NCBI RefSeq assembly: GCF_036116635.1
Contig: NZ_CP107995.1
Location: 9,858,001-9,922,000 of the forward strand
Direction: 5' to 3'
Length of the DNA: 64,000 bases
Origin: Amycolatopsis sp. NBC_00345
GTDB taxonomy: Bacteria; Actinomycetota; Actinomycetes; Mycobacteriales; Pseudonocardiaceae
Part shown: one piece after another, positions 8,180 through 17,016 of the stretch
Layout: each line of letters opens with the position of its first letter
Position numbering within the stretch: the first letter of the stretch is position 1
Position numbers and translations under genes: made by a program
Notes under the pieces: model-generated
The model's input: only the letters and a program-made list of their open reading frames with translations
What the model was told of the DNA's origin: nothing
Database searches by the model: none

Positions 8180-9667
8180 TCAGGAACGTGTACCGAGTCG
8201 AGGCAGGGTCAAGGTCAGTGCCGCTGTGGTCAGCCAGCTCAGCAGATCGCCGAGCGGGATACGGGCGAGCCGCTCGGGCCACTCGTCCGCGACGGTGTGC
8301 AGCACCAGTTCACCCTCCTCGGCGCGGACCCCGGTCAGCCGCAGCCCTTTCGGCAGCTCCGGCAGTGGCAGCACGATCGGCCGGATCCGTTTCGGCGCGC
8401 GGAACTTCCGCTGTCCGATGTGGAGTGTGGTCGGCGTCAGCACCACGGCGTCCGGCTTCACCGTGGGCTCCAGGGTCAGGTGTCCCCACCCGGGGTGCTT
8501 GGCCCACCGCAACTGCAGCCCGTCGTGATGCGGCGTGGCGACGATCCCGGGACGCAGGGCCGCCACCCGTTCCCGGACCACGTCTCCATCGACGAAGATC
8601 TCCAGCCCCACCTCGGCCGGGATCACCGACGGTGTGGGCAGGCTGCGCACGCGCACGTCCTTCGCCAGCACGACCACCCGGCGCAGCGGAACCCGGGCTG
8701 CTGGGGTGGAGTGTTGCGGCGGGTGCTTTCGGGAGTGTGCGCGGGGATTCGACGGCTCGGTTGCGCCCGGATGCTCCGGCGCCTGCTGCTTCTGCTGCGC
8801 CCGCTGGTTCTTTGGCGCCCGCTGGTTCCGTGGCGTCTGCTGCTCCTTTGGCTCCTGCCGATGCTCGGGTGTCTGCTGATCCTGCAGCGCCCGCTGGTTC
8901 TTTGGTGCCTTCTGGTTCCGTGGCGTCTGCTGATCTTCCGGCGCCTGCTGGTTCTTTGACGCTTGCTGATGTTCCGGAGCCTGCTGGTTCTGCGGTGGCT
9001 GCCGGTTCTCCGGTGTCCGCTGATGCTCTGGTGTTTGCTGGTTCTGTGGTGGCTGCGGATGCTTCGGTGTCCGCTGGTTCTGCGGTGTCTGCTGGTGCTC
9101 GGGTGTCTGCGGGTTCTGCGGTGTTTGGTGGTGCTCGGGTGTCTGCTGCGCCCACTGGTTCTTTGGCGGAGCCCCGGGGTTTCGCCGCTCTTCGGAGCGG
9201 TCCGAGCCTCGCTTGCGGGATCGGCTGTCGGCGCCGTTGTTTCGCTTGCCGGGTCGGCCGTCGGGGTCGTTGGCCTCGCGTTGGGTATCGCCGCCATCGG
9301 CGTCCGGGCCGTCGGGCGTCCTGGGCGCGTCGGAGGGTAACGGGTCGCGTTCGGGCCAGTCCACGTCCTCGGCCACGATGCGGACGTCGCCGATGCGGCC
9401 GGTCGCCAGTCGCAGGGAGTCCGCGGGGTAGTCGAGTTCGGTGAGGGTGAGGCCGATCTCGGCGCCGTCCACCTTGGCGGTCAGGCGCCGGCCGATGAGC
9501 TGCTCGGTGACCGTGCGCGCGAGCGCGGCGGGCACGTCCGGCACCAGGGAGCGCCCGGCGGCGGCGAGGCCCGCCAGCTCAGTCCACGGCACCAGGCTTT
9601 CGAACGGCAGGTTTCCGAACGGCAAGCCCTCGAACGGCAAGCCGCCGAACCTTCGGCCTTCGGTCAT
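8180..9667 (-). CDS. LmeA/DUF2993-like protein interrupted by a hexapeptide-repeat insert
   Basis: 495 residues, ATG at 9667. No signal peptide; the N-terminus has a small LPFxxLPF repeat (residues 9-24). Residues 30-105 and about 325-495 read like two halves of a phospholipid-binding DUF2993 domain; the second half contains the typical LPLPELPKGLRLTGVRAEEG stretch. Between them lie an acidic/basic disordered linker (105-173) and 22 copies of a six-residue unit resembling QQTPEH or QNQRTP (174-305). In mycobacteria LmeA acts in envelope lipoglycan synthesis, but the family assignment here is tentative. It is convergent with the TelA operon. Confidence 0.6.
   Translation of the reverse strand: MTEGRRFGGLPFEGLPFGNLPFESLVPWTELAGLAAAGRSLVPDVPAALARTVTEQLIGRRLTAKVDGAEIGLTLTELDYPADSLRLATGRIGDVRIVAEDVDWPERDPLPSDAPRTPDGPDADGGDTQREANDPDGRPGKRNNGADSRSRKRGSDRSEERRNPGAPPKNQWAQQTPEHHQTPQNPQTPEHQQTPQNQRTPKHPQPPQNQQTPEHQRTPENRQPPQNQQAPEHQQASKNQQAPEDQQTPRNQKAPKNQRALQDQQTPEHRQEPKEQQTPRNQRAPKNQRAQQKQQAPEHPGATEPSNPRAHSRKHPPQHSTPAARVPLRRVVVLAKDVRVRSLPTPSVIPAEVGLEIFVDGDVVRERVAALRPGIVATPHHDGLQLRWAKHPGWGHLTLEPTVKPDAVVLTPTTLHIGQRKFRAPKRIRPIVLPLPELPKGLRLTGVRAEEGELVLHTVADEWPERLARIPLGDLLSWLTTAALTLTLPRLGTRS
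8753..9148 (-). repeat. 18-bp tandem repeat coding 22 hexapeptides
   Basis: Residues 174-305 of the LmeA-like protein fall into an exact six-residue register of the form [Q/P/R/H][Q/R/K]x[P]x[H/N/D/E], with Gln, Pro, Asn and His dominating. At DNA level this is a degenerate 18-bp minisatellite of about 396 bp. Copies are diverged (TPEH, TPQN, APKN, APED), so the array is old and probably maintained by selection. Confidence 0.85.
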
Positions 9668-9861
9668 CCGGCCATCGTATGGCGGACAGCGGCTGTTCGC
9701 CGTCGGCTGTGTTCTTCGCCGCGTCGGGTTTACCGCGCGGTTTCGCGCACGACGAGAGAAAGAGGGAGCGGTTTCCCGCTTCTACCGGTGACGAAATGTG
9801 TCTCCCCGGCCGGGTGAGCCCACGGTGTGAGCCCACGGCCAGGGAGACGTCGAGACCGCCG

Positions 9862-10155
9862 TCACCGGCCCACGAGGCGGGCGATGAGGCCGGCGACCAC
9901 CAGCCAGAACACCGCGGCCAGACCGTAGTTGAGGATCACGGCCAAGTCGGCGTTGCCCACCGGGAACAGGCCTGGCCAGAACAACGCGAGAGGATCTGCC
10001 AATGATCGGATGAAGACGAAGAAGCCGTTCGCCGCGTTGGCGCCGGCGAGCAGCATCACCATGTAGAGCACCTCGATGAACGCGAAGAGCGCGCCGATTC
10101 CGGTGATCACTCGAGCAGCGGTATGGGTTCTGGTGGAGCCTCGCCATCTGGACAT
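9862..10155 (-). CDS. Small hydrophobic membrane protein
   Basis: 97 residues from ATG 10155, preceded by AGAGGTGG at 11 nt, which is better than the upstream in-frame GTG-type starts. Two strongly hydrophobic segments (about residues 16-40 and 68-95) flank a short loop with FIRSLADPLALFWPG. The layout resembles a YggT-like or generic actinobacterial two-helix protein. No catalytic residues are visible and the function is unknown. Confidence 0.6.
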   Translation of the reverse strand: MSRWRGSTRTHTAARVITGIGALFAFIEVLYMVMLLAGANAANGFFVFIRSLADPLALFWPGLFPVGNADLAVILNYGLAAVFWLVVAGLIARLVGR

Positions 10156-10262
10156 GCCGCTGGATTCCACCTCTGGGTGACGCTGAAACGCGCCACCCGG
10201 CAAATTGCGCCGATTGGCGGGTGTCCTTGCTCCGCGTCACCCGCGATGTCGCTCTGAGCGAC

Positions 10263-10294
10263 ACCGCCGCACCGCCGCACCGCCGCACCGCCGC
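10263..10294. repeat. Four perfect 8-bp tandem repeats
   Basis: ACCGCCGC is repeated four times head to tail without a mismatch. Its length is likely to vary by slippage. No reading frame is built on it. Confidence 0.85.
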
Positions 10295-10468
10295 GCTGGC
10301 ACGAGCCATGCCGGGAATCTGTGGCTGGCCGGGGGTACCTCTCCGTGCCCGGCGGATGCTGGCCGAGACGCGGATCTGGCCCCGTTCGTCGCCACGGCTG
10401 CCGAGCGTGGTCCCGAAGCGACTGCGTCGGCCTGCTGCGCGGCCCGTCACGGCTGCCGCCGAGAAAGG

Positions 10469-10527
10469 CTTGATCCCATCGCCGCTCGATGGGATCAAGC
10501 GGGTGGGATCAAGCGGTGGGATCAAGC
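10469..10527. terminator. Hairpin followed by TGGGATCAAGC direct repeats
   Basis: CTTGATCCCATC (10469-10480) and its exact complement (10488-10499) form a 12-bp stem with a 7-nt loop. Two further copies of TGGGATCAAGC follow at 10504-10514 and 10517-10527, so the right arm is the first of three direct repeats. Lying 34 nt past the stop of the leftward I36 gene, it could terminate that transcript with any of three competing stems. Confidence 0.5.
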
Positions 10528-10560
10528 ACCGTCACGCCTGCTGAGCGTGGGCTCGGGACT

Positions 10561-10968
10561 TCAGCAGGGCTTGATGTCGAGGACGGGCGTCCAGTTGTAG
10601 CTGGGGGAGGACGCCGGCGCAGGGTTCGTGATGTACTTCGACCCGTCGGAATTGCTGAATACTGCCTGGGTTCCGCTGGTCTGGTTGTTGCGCCACGATC
10701 CGATACCGCTGAACCCCACCGGGTAATCGTGGCAGTCGCGCAGGTTGTACTGCTGGCCGGTGTAGTTCGGCTGGCTGTAGATGCAGAAGTCTTCGTAGGG
10801 ACAAGCGGCCGCGGTGGTCGAGGTCCCCTGGGGCGCCGCGGCGGCGGGGCCGGCGAGCGAGAGCAGCGCGATACCGGCAGCGGCCACCGCGGCGAAGATT
10901 CGCCGGAGCCGGGTGGCACCGGAGCTCCGGGACGGATTTGCCGTCGCCGTGTCACCTCGTGATGTCAT
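10561..10968 (-). CDS. Secreted peptidase-inhibitor I36-like protein
   Basis: 135 residues from ATG 10968, with GAGGG 7 nt upstream. A Sec signal peptide (hydrophobic core AAVAAAGIALLSLAG, cleavage after AAAA near residue 45) precedes a small Cys-containing domain with the ACPYEDFCIYSQPNYTGQ motif, conserved Trp and Cys pairs and a C-terminal Cys. This is the beta/gamma-crystallin-like pattern of family I36 inhibitors such as SMI. Likely an extracellular inhibitor or Ca-binding protein; the target protease is unknown. Confidence 0.75.
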   Translation of the reverse strand: MTSRGDTATANPSRSSGATRLRRIFAAVAAAGIALLSLAGPAAAAPQGTSTTAAACPYEDFCIYSQPNYTGQQYNLRDCHDYPVGFSGIGSWRNNQTSGTQAVFSNSDGSKYITNPAPASSPSYNWTPVLDIKPC

Positions 10969-11406
10969 AACGGACCCTCGATTCCAGACCATTGACTTTC
11001 GGATTCCCCCGGCCGGTCGAGGCGATCACCCGACCGGCGCGCACCTGACCGCTCTTTCCTCGCGGCGTGGGCGGGCGACTACCCACTCGTCACGCTGAGT
11101 GGCGTCACCAGGAGTCATGTCTAGCAGGACGAGTTTGTTCTGTATCGGTCCCTGGACTCCGAACATCATCGCCCGAACAACGGGCAGCGACGCGTTGTCG
11201 CAGCAACCGGGTGGGAGCTGAGCGCTGCCCTATCCTGGAGACTCCGGGGAGAGCGGGAAGCAGCGCGGCGCCCCAGAACTGATCAGCAGCCAGCGGGTAA
11301 AGCTTCGTAAGCGAGGCACCGGCCCGAATCTGGTGGACAAGACCGCACACGGATGGAAAGGGGGACGGGGAAGCAGGCCCTTCGGGTACCGCGTCCCTGA
11401 CTGCCC
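10969..11406. other. 438-bp divergent intergenic region
   Basis: Lies between the leftward I36 gene and the rightward pentapeptide-repeat gene, so it should hold both promoters. I see no clear -35/-10 pair, no palindromic operator and no small gene with a convincing ribosome-binding site. Short frames on both strands here lack protein-like composition. Confidence 0.4.
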
Positions 11407-12066
11407 ATGCCCAAGACCACCCAGGAACCAGCCCCGTCCGCGGACGAGCCGGGCGGAGTCACGGCCCCCGAAACGGCCCCCGAGGAGGACCGGACCTTCC
11501 GGCGCGAGGACTGGTACGGCGAAGAGCTCGCCGGCCGGCGGTTCGTGCGGTGCGAGTTCCACGAGGTCGACCTCACGGAGTCCGTCACGCGGGGTGCGAC
11601 GTTCACCGACTGCGTGTTCGGCAACGTGCGGTTCAACGCCTCCCAGCACTTCCACTCGGCGTTCACCGGGTGCAGTTTCAAGCGCTGCAACCTGTTCGAC
11701 GCCGAGTTCACCGGCTGCAAGCTGGTCGGCAGCCGCTTCGAGGAGTGTTCGATGCGGCCGTTGCGGGTGCACGGGGGCGACTGGTCGTTCGTCGGGCTGG
11801 TGCGGGCCGACCTGCGTGGGGTGACGTTCGAGCGCGTGCGCATGCGTGAGGCCGACCTCACCTGGGCGAACGCCACCGACGCCGTCTTCTCTGACGTCGA
11901 CCTGTCGGGCGCGGACCTCGAGAACGTCAAGTTCGCCCGCGCCGAGCTGCGCGGCAGTGACCTCTCGTCGCTCGATCCGACGCAGGCGGGGCTGGCCGAG
12001 GCGATCGTCTCACCGGAACAGGCGACGGTGCTCGTGACTTCGCTCGGTCTGCACGTGCGCGGGTAG
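11407..12066 (+). CDS. Pentapeptide-repeat protein
   Basis: 219 residues from ATG 11407. After a charged, Pro-rich N-terminus of about 35 residues the chain follows the A(D/N)LXX-type pentapeptide pattern in several blocks (residues about 45-195), e.g. CEFHEVDLTES, CSFKRCNLFDAEF, AVFSDVDLSGADLENVKFARAEL. Such proteins fold as a right-handed quadrilateral beta-helix; some mimic DNA and protect gyrase from quinolones. Nothing here proves gyrase binding. The Cys-rich repeats (FxxCxF) are unusual for MfpA-type proteins. Confidence 0.85.
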   Translation: MPKTTQEPAPSADEPGGVTAPETAPEEDRTFRREDWYGEELAGRRFVRCEFHEVDLTESVTRGATFTDCVFGNVRFNASQHFHSAFTGCSFKRCNLFDAEFTGCKLVGSRFEECSMRPLRVHGGDWSFVGLVRADLRGVTFERVRMREADLTWANATDAVFSDVDLSGADLENVKFARAELRGSDLSSLDPTQAGLAEAIVSPEQATVLVTSLGLHVRG

Positions 12067-12100
12067 GCTTTCCGGCGAGGACAACGGGAAGGAGCGCCGG

Positions 12101-12700
12101 ATGGGCGTCGTCACGCCGGGGTTCACCGGCCGCGCGCGCAGCGGTGACCCGCGGCTGCCGCCTGGGCAGTACCTCGCCGAAGACTTCCCCGTGCTGTCCA
12201 CCGGTCCGACCCCGCGGGTCCGCACGGACAACTGGGAGTTCACCGTTGTCACCGAACGCGGCGAGAAACGCGCGTGGTCCTGGCGGGAGCTGTTCGCCCT
12301 GCCGAGCGAAAAGTTCACTGTGGACATCCACTGTGTCACGCAGTGGTCCAAACTCGACACCCGCTGGCGCGGTGTCCCGGTGGAGACCCTCATCGGCGAC
12401 CTCGACACCTCCGCCGACTACGTCATGGCCCGCTCCTACGGCGGCTACACCACCAACCTGCCGCTGGCCGACCTGCTCGACGGCCAGGCCTGGGTGGCCT
12501 ACGAGTACAACGGCAAGCCGTTGACGCCCGAGCACGGTGGGCCCGCCCGGCTCCTGGTACCGCACCTGTACCTCTGGAAGTCGGCGAAGTGGGTGCGCGG
12601 CCTGCAGCTCACCACCAAGGACGACCCGGGATTCTGGGAGACCGCGGGCTACCACGACTACGGAGACCCATGGCGGGAACAGCGGTATCAGGGCGACTAG
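12101..12700 (+). CDS. Sulfite-oxidase-family molybdopterin oxidoreductase
   Basis: 199 residues from ATG 12101 with GGAAGGAG 8 nt upstream. A single Oxidored-molyb domain: the Mo-ligating Cys lies in DIHCVTQWSKLDTRW and the C-terminal GPARLLVPHLYLWKSAKWVRG motif is typical. There is no dimerisation domain, Tat signal or haem domain, so this is the short cytosolic type. It overlaps by 31 nt a flavin reductase gene, the likely electron partner. Physiological substrate unknown (sulfite or an oxidised metabolite). Confidence 0.85.
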   Translation: MGVVTPGFTGRARSGDPRLPPGQYLAEDFPVLSTGPTPRVRTDNWEFTVVTERGEKRAWSWRELFALPSEKFTVDIHCVTQWSKLDTRWRGVPVETLIGDLDTSADYVMARSYGGYTTNLPLADLLDGQAWVAYEYNGKPLTPEHGGPARLLVPHLYLWKSAKWVRGLQLTTKDDPGFWETAGYHDYGDPWREQRYQGD

Positions 12701-13413
12701 CGTGGCGCGTCGCCCGCCTCGCCGAGGCCCGGCAGGAGACGCCGTCGGCGCGCACGCTCGTCTTCGACATCCCCGGCTGGCCGGGCCACCTCGCGGGCCA
12801 GCACGTGGACGTCCGGCTCACCGCCGCCGACGGCTACACCGCGCAGCGCAGCTACTCGCTCGCCGCGCCCGCCGACGGCGACCGGGTGGAGCTGACAGTC
12901 CAGCGAGTGCCCGACGGTGAGGTGTCCGAACACCTCACCGGCCGGTACGCGGCCGGTGACCCGGTGGAGATCCGCGGCCCGGTCGGCGGCTGGTTCGTGT
13001 GGCGCCCCGCCGATCCGGCGCCCGTCCTGCTGGTCGCGGGCGGCTCCGGCATCGTCCCGCTGATGGCGATGATCCGCGCCCGCCGCGCGGCGGGCAGCAA
13101 GGCACTGTTCCGGCTCGTTTACTCCCTGCGCACACCGGCCGAGCGGTACTACGCCGAAGAACTCCTCCGCCCGGTCGCGGGGCTGGACGTCACGTACGTC
13201 TACACACGCGAGCTGCCCGAGGGACAACCCGGCATCCCGCGCCGGATCAGCGTCACCACGCTCAACACCGCGGGCTGGCCGGCGGACTTCGGGGCGACGA
13301 GCTACGTCTGCGGCCCGACCGGCTTCGTCGAAACCGTGGCCGACATCCTGCTCGCACTGGGCCACGACCCGCACACCATCCGCACCGAACGCTTCGGCCC
13401 CAGCCGCGACTGA
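12670..13413 (+). CDS. FAD-binding ferredoxin-NADP reductase-type oxidoreductase
   Basis: 247 residues from ATG 12670, the only plausible start; it overlaps the upstream gene by 31 nt and has GGAG at the right distance. Residues 1-100 are an FAD barrel with the RSYSLAAP motif; the rest is an NAD(P) domain with LLVAGGSGIVPLMAMIR and the C-terminal YVCGPTGFVE motif. No 2Fe-2S ferredoxin domain is attached. Tight coupling to the molybdopterin gene suggests it delivers electrons to or from that enzyme. Confidence 0.85.
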   Translation: MAGTAVSGRLAWRVARLAEARQETPSARTLVFDIPGWPGHLAGQHVDVRLTAADGYTAQRSYSLAAPADGDRVELTVQRVPDGEVSEHLTGRYAAGDPVEIRGPVGGWFVWRPADPAPVLLVAGGSGIVPLMAMIRARRAAGSKALFRLVYSLRTPAERYYAEELLRPVAGLDVTYVYTRELPEGQPGIPRRISVTTLNTAGWPADFGATSYVCGPTGFVETVADILLALGHDPHTIRTERFGPSRD

Positions 13414-13475
13414 CGCTCCGGCGCACCAGGATCCAGCTTCCCGGCGGCGAGCGCGTGTTCTCAACCGAGTCTGTC

Positions 13476-14321
13476 CTAGGAGAACTCGTACATGGCGAAG
13501 TCGGTGACCGGGACGTACCCGATTCGCTGGTAGAGGGCGTTGCTGGTGGGGTTGGCCGGGTCCGTGTACAGGACGACGTCCGTCGCGCCCGCGGCCAGCG
13601 CGGCCCTGCTCACCTCGACAGTCACGGCGCCCGCGTAGCCGTGGCCCCGGAGGTGGGCCGGGGTGTAGACCGGGTCCACCCGGACCATGCCGGCGACCAT
13701 CGAGGTCATGGCCGCCATGGAGACCGGGGTTCCGTCCGGGGCCTCCCAGAACGTGAAGTGCCGGTCGGCGAAGCGCGAGCTGTCCCAGGAATCGGCGTCC
13801 ACGGCGGGGACTTCCCCTACAGCGGCAACGAACTCACTGCACAAACGGATGAGCTGCTCGCGGTCCGGCTCGCCCACAACGCGACCCCGGCCCTCTGGGC
13901 GCGGCTCGGGTGGGGTGAGCGTGCCGAGACGGTACAGATGCAACCCCTGACGGAACGTCGGCGCTGCGTTGGTGCGCCGTTGCCATGCCTCGGCGAACGC
14001 AGTGGCGGTGTCGTGCTCCGCGGTGACGCCGGCGAGGGCGTGGCCGAGCCCGGACAGGTGGGTGGCGAGGAGGTCGGCCTGTTCGGAGGAGACGGGGGTG
14101 AGGTGCAGCCGGAGAGACGGGCGTCGGTAAAAGATGGCGCTGACCTCGCCCTCTCGCTCCAGCCGGCCGAATGCGGTGCCATCGGCGTCGCCGGCCGTTC
14201 GCAGCTTCTCGATCACGGTCAGCGGCGTGTTGTGCAGGGCGGGGCGCGAGTGCAGGAAGTCCCGGGCTCGCGCGTGGAAGTCTTCGACGTCTTCGGTGAG
14301 GTGCCAGGCATCCGTGGGCAT
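13476..14321 (-). CDS. GNAT-family N-acetyltransferase
   Basis: 281 residues from ATG 14321. The N-terminal half (about 1-130) is a poorly conserved domain; the C-terminal half has the acetyl-CoA motif A in RVDPVYTPAHLRGHGYAGAVT and a final NALYQRIGYVPV motif, both characteristic of GNAT enzymes. The substrate is unknown. It lies 28 nt upstream of the LuxR-type gene in the opposite transcription order and may be read through from it. Confidence 0.8.
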   Translation of the reverse strand: MPTDAWHLTEDVEDFHARARDFLHSRPALHNTPLTVIEKLRTAGDADGTAFGRLEREGEVSAIFYRRPSLRLHLTPVSSEQADLLATHLSGLGHALAGVTAEHDTATAFAEAWQRRTNAAPTFRQGLHLYRLGTLTPPEPRPEGRGRVVGEPDREQLIRLCSEFVAAVGEVPAVDADSWDSSRFADRHFTFWEAPDGTPVSMAAMTSMVAGMVRVDPVYTPAHLRGHGYAGAVTVEVSRAALAAGATDVVLYTDPANPTSNALYQRIGYVPVTDFAMYEFS

Positions 14322-14349
14322 GCTGCATGGTCCCCGATCCGCGGGCCGC

Positions 14350-17016
14350 TCAGGAAGGGTCGGGTTTGGTGAGCAGTTCCCGGAGGGTGGCCAGCAGCTC
14401 ACGCCGGTCGGTGGCGCCCAGCTTGCCCCGGATGCGGGCCATGTGGTGTTCCACCGTCTTGCCGGAGATGAAGAGCTTGCTGCCGGCCTGTTTGTAGGTC
14501 AGGCCGTCGACGACGAGGCGGGCGACTTCCAGCTCGCGTTCGCTCAGTGCGCTCAGGCCGGCGCCCGCCGTGGGTTCCGGGACGTGGGACTCGCGGCGGT
14601 TCGTGATGCCCTGGAACTGGCGGGCGGCCTCCAGCAGCTGCACCATCGCCTTGCGGTCGGACGTGCGGATCGCCGCCTGGCCCGCCAGGCGCGCCGCGTC
14701 CCAGCAGAGGCCCAGCTCGTGCAGCTCGGCGGCGGCCGCGGAGATGGTCTCGGGCTCGAAAGCGCCACTCAGGACGGCCAGCCAGCACGACGCCGCCCGC
14801 GCGAGCGCCGACGGGTATCGGCCACAGTCCGCGAAGCCCGCCAGCGCCGTCAGCTGCTTCTCGACGGTGGCGCGATCCTCAAGCGTGATCGCCGCGTGCA
14901 GCTCGTGCCAGCACAGCGACACCGTCCACAGTGGAGGGCTGTCGAGGCGGCCGAGCATCTCATGGGCGCGTTCGAGCTGACGGGCGAGCTTCGCGTGCGC
15001 GCCGGTGCGCGCGGCGGCGATCGCCAGCTCACCCAGGGGCAGCAGGGTGAACAGGTCGGTCTGCTGCCGCATCGACGCCTGGTATGCGCGGTCCCACGAC
15101 CGCTGCAGCCCGACGAGGTCACTCGCCCGGCGCGCCAGCCCCAGCTCCAGCGTGGCGAAGAACAGCTCGTCCCTGGCTTCGAGCCGCCCGGACGCCGCGA
15201 CGGCGTTCCGGTGCTCGTCGGCCGTGGTCAGGTTGCCTGCTGTCATCGCGACCCAGCCGAGCAACAGGCGGTGCCGCGTCGCGAGCAGGTCGCCGCCGAC
15301 GTTGCTGGCGAGCGCGCGCGTGAGGACGGACTCGGCGAGCCCCAGCTCACCCGAGTGCAGCCCGACGATCGCCGCGAGCGCGGCCGGGCTGTCCGGCAAC
15401 GGCGCCCCGCCCCCGGACGGCTCCAGCATCGCCGCCGCACCGACCAGCGCCGACAGGCTTTCGGTCCCGTGCCCGGTCACCGACTCGGCGATCCCGTCCG
15501 CCGTGCGCCCGGCCGCGCCCGCGAACAACGTCGGCGCCATCCCGGGTGCCGGGGACCGCAGCAGTTCCCGCGCGCCGGCCGGCTCGCCCGTCCCGACGAG
15601 CGCGATCGCGGCGAACGCGTTCACCGCGCCCTGGCCCGTCCAGCGGTAACCCTCGCGGGCGGAGTGCGGAGTGCTCGCCGTGCTGGGGTACGTGTCGTGG
15701 CTGGTGGTGAAGTCGTCCGGCTGAGTGCCGGGCATGCTTGGGGCGACGCCGTCCTGATTCGGCTCGGCACCGGTACCGCCGCTGGATCCGGCGCCAAACC
15801 CATTACCAGCACCAAATCCGACACTGCCAGACAAGCCGTCGCGAGGAGTGGCCTGCACAACCCGAGCGGCTTCCGCGGCGCAGCGGCCCGCCCAGCGGTA
15901 CAGCTCGGCGCTGCGGGCCAGTTCACCGCGGTGGGCGAGGACGGTGGCGGCGATCTCGGCGCCCGCCGCGCGCGTGTCCAGATCGGCGGCGCTCAGCATG
16001 CCGTCGCCGAGGCGGAGGGCGGTGTCGAGGTCACCGGACAGCGCGGCGGCGCGGGCCCAGCCCGTGGTCACCAGTGGGTCGCGGGTGCCGGCTTCCGAAG
16101 CGGCTTCGAAGAGGCGCGCGGCCAGCTTCGCGTCGCTCGGCAGGGCTTCGCCCGCGGCGGCGGCGAAGGCGGCGGCCGCGCTGGAGCCGGAGCTTCCCGC
16201 GTCCAGCAACGACTTCGCGAGTTCCAGCACCGGCAAACCGTTGCGCAGCTGCAGCTCCACCAGCTGCTGCAACGCCGTCAGCCGCCGCGCCGGGGGGCCG
16301 CAGGTGCGCACGGCTTCGGCGGCCACCGGGAGCAGCGCGTCCTCCGCGTCGAGCAGGCCCGTGGCGCGGGCGCCGTCGACGACCTCCGGCAGCCGGTCCG
16401 GCGAGCGGCCGAGCAGGGCGCACAGCAGGTCCAGGTTCCGGCCCGCGCCGGCCTCGGCGGCGATGAGGTACCGCAGCACGTCGTCGTCCAGTTCGGCCAG
16501 CTCGGCGCGGAAGTCGGCCAGCCGGCCGGTCACCACGCGCTCCACCAGCCGCGGCACGCCGCCGGTGCGGGTGTGCAGCGCGGCGGCCGTCTTCGCGTCG
16601 ACGGACCGGCCGGTGAGGTGCCGGGCCAGCGCGGCCACCTCGTCGGGGGCCAGCGGCGTCAGCACGATCTGCGGCGCCTGCCGCCCGAACGCCTCGCCGA
16701 GCGTGCGCAACGCCTCCGAACCGGCGTTCGGCCGGTGGGCCAGCACGATCGGGCCCTCGGCGGTGGTCGCGAGCGTGCTCAGTCTCGCCAGGTCCTCTTC
16801 ACCGAGCTGGTCGGCGTCGTCGACGAGAGTCGCCTCGACGCCGGCCGCGCGGTAACCGCGGTCGAGGGCGCCGAGCAGCGCGGTCTTGCCGTAGCCGCCC
16901 GGCGCGACGACAACAAGCCGCGCGGGCGCCGCGGGGGTAGCGGCCAGCTCGGCGAGGAGCCGGCGCGCGACGGGGTGGACGGCTTCGGTGCCGGTCTTCG
17001 CCAGCAGTGCGTTCAA
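14350..17016 (-). CDS. Large ATP-binding LuxR-family regulator (IniR-like by context)
   Basis: 888 residues from TTG 17016, which shares TTGA with the stop of the Hsp70-like gene; an in-frame TGA lies just upstream and GAAGG is 6 nt away. Walker A is APGGYGKT (residues 38-45), followed by a STAND/AAA-like core, an Ala-rich helical repeat region and a C-terminal LuxR helix-turn-helix (ALSERELEVARLVVDGLTYKQAG ... KTVEHHM, about 825-885). In mycobacteria a large LuxR-type regulator, IniR, controls iniBAC. Position next to iniBAC-like genes supports the same role here, but orthology was not tested. Confidence 0.8.
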   Translation of the reverse strand: MNALLAKTGTEAVHPVARRLLAELAATPAAPARLVVVAPGGYGKTALLGALDRGYRAAGVEATLVDDADQLGEEDLARLSTLATTAEGPIVLAHRPNAGSEALRTLGEAFGRQAPQIVLTPLAPDEVAALARHLTGRSVDAKTAAALHTRTGGVPRLVERVVTGRLADFRAELAELDDDVLRYLIAAEAGAGRNLDLLCALLGRSPDRLPEVVDGARATGLLDAEDALLPVAAEAVRTCGPPARRLTALQQLVELQLRNGLPVLELAKSLLDAGSSGSSAAAAFAAAAGEALPSDAKLAARLFEAASEAGTRDPLVTTGWARAAALSGDLDTALRLGDGMLSAADLDTRAAGAEIAATVLAHRGELARSAELYRWAGRCAAEAARVVQATPRDGLSGSVGFGAGNGFGAGSSGGTGAEPNQDGVAPSMPGTQPDDFTTSHDTYPSTASTPHSAREGYRWTGQGAVNAFAAIALVGTGEPAGARELLRSPAPGMAPTLFAGAAGRTADGIAESVTGHGTESLSALVGAAAMLEPSGGGAPLPDSPAALAAIVGLHSGELGLAESVLTRALASNVGGDLLATRHRLLLGWVAMTAGNLTTADEHRNAVAASGRLEARDELFFATLELGLARRASDLVGLQRSWDRAYQASMRQQTDLFTLLPLGELAIAAARTGAHAKLARQLERAHEMLGRLDSPPLWTVSLCWHELHAAITLEDRATVEKQLTALAGFADCGRYPSALARAASCWLAVLSGAFEPETISAAAAELHELGLCWDAARLAGQAAIRTSDRKAMVQLLEAARQFQGITNRRESHVPEPTAGAGLSALSERELEVARLVVDGLTYKQAGSKLFISGKTVEHHMARIRGKLGATDRRELLATLRELLTKPDPS

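Larger units (their letters stand above)
10156..10560. other. 405-bp gap with tandem and inverted repeats
   Basis: No credible gene. It holds a 7-bp hairpin (TGTCGCT/AGCGACA, 10247-10263), an 8-bp tandem array and a hairpin plus direct-repeat cluster near 10469-10527, listed separately. It separates the small membrane protein and the I36 gene, both leftward, so the right part should carry the I36 gene terminator and the left part the promoter of the membrane-protein gene. Confidence 0.5.

Noticed and set aside
8753..9148. Regular short repeats considered as a CRISPR array
   Set aside because: Units are 18 bp without spacers and encode an in-frame hexapeptide series.
8152..9444. 430-codon rightward frame opposite the LmeA-like gene, with a leaderless SOS promoter
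   Set aside because: Its composition is an antisense echo of the Gln/Pro repeat region (Ala/Ser/Gly/Val periodic) and it shows no domain. Only the promoter-like elements were kept.
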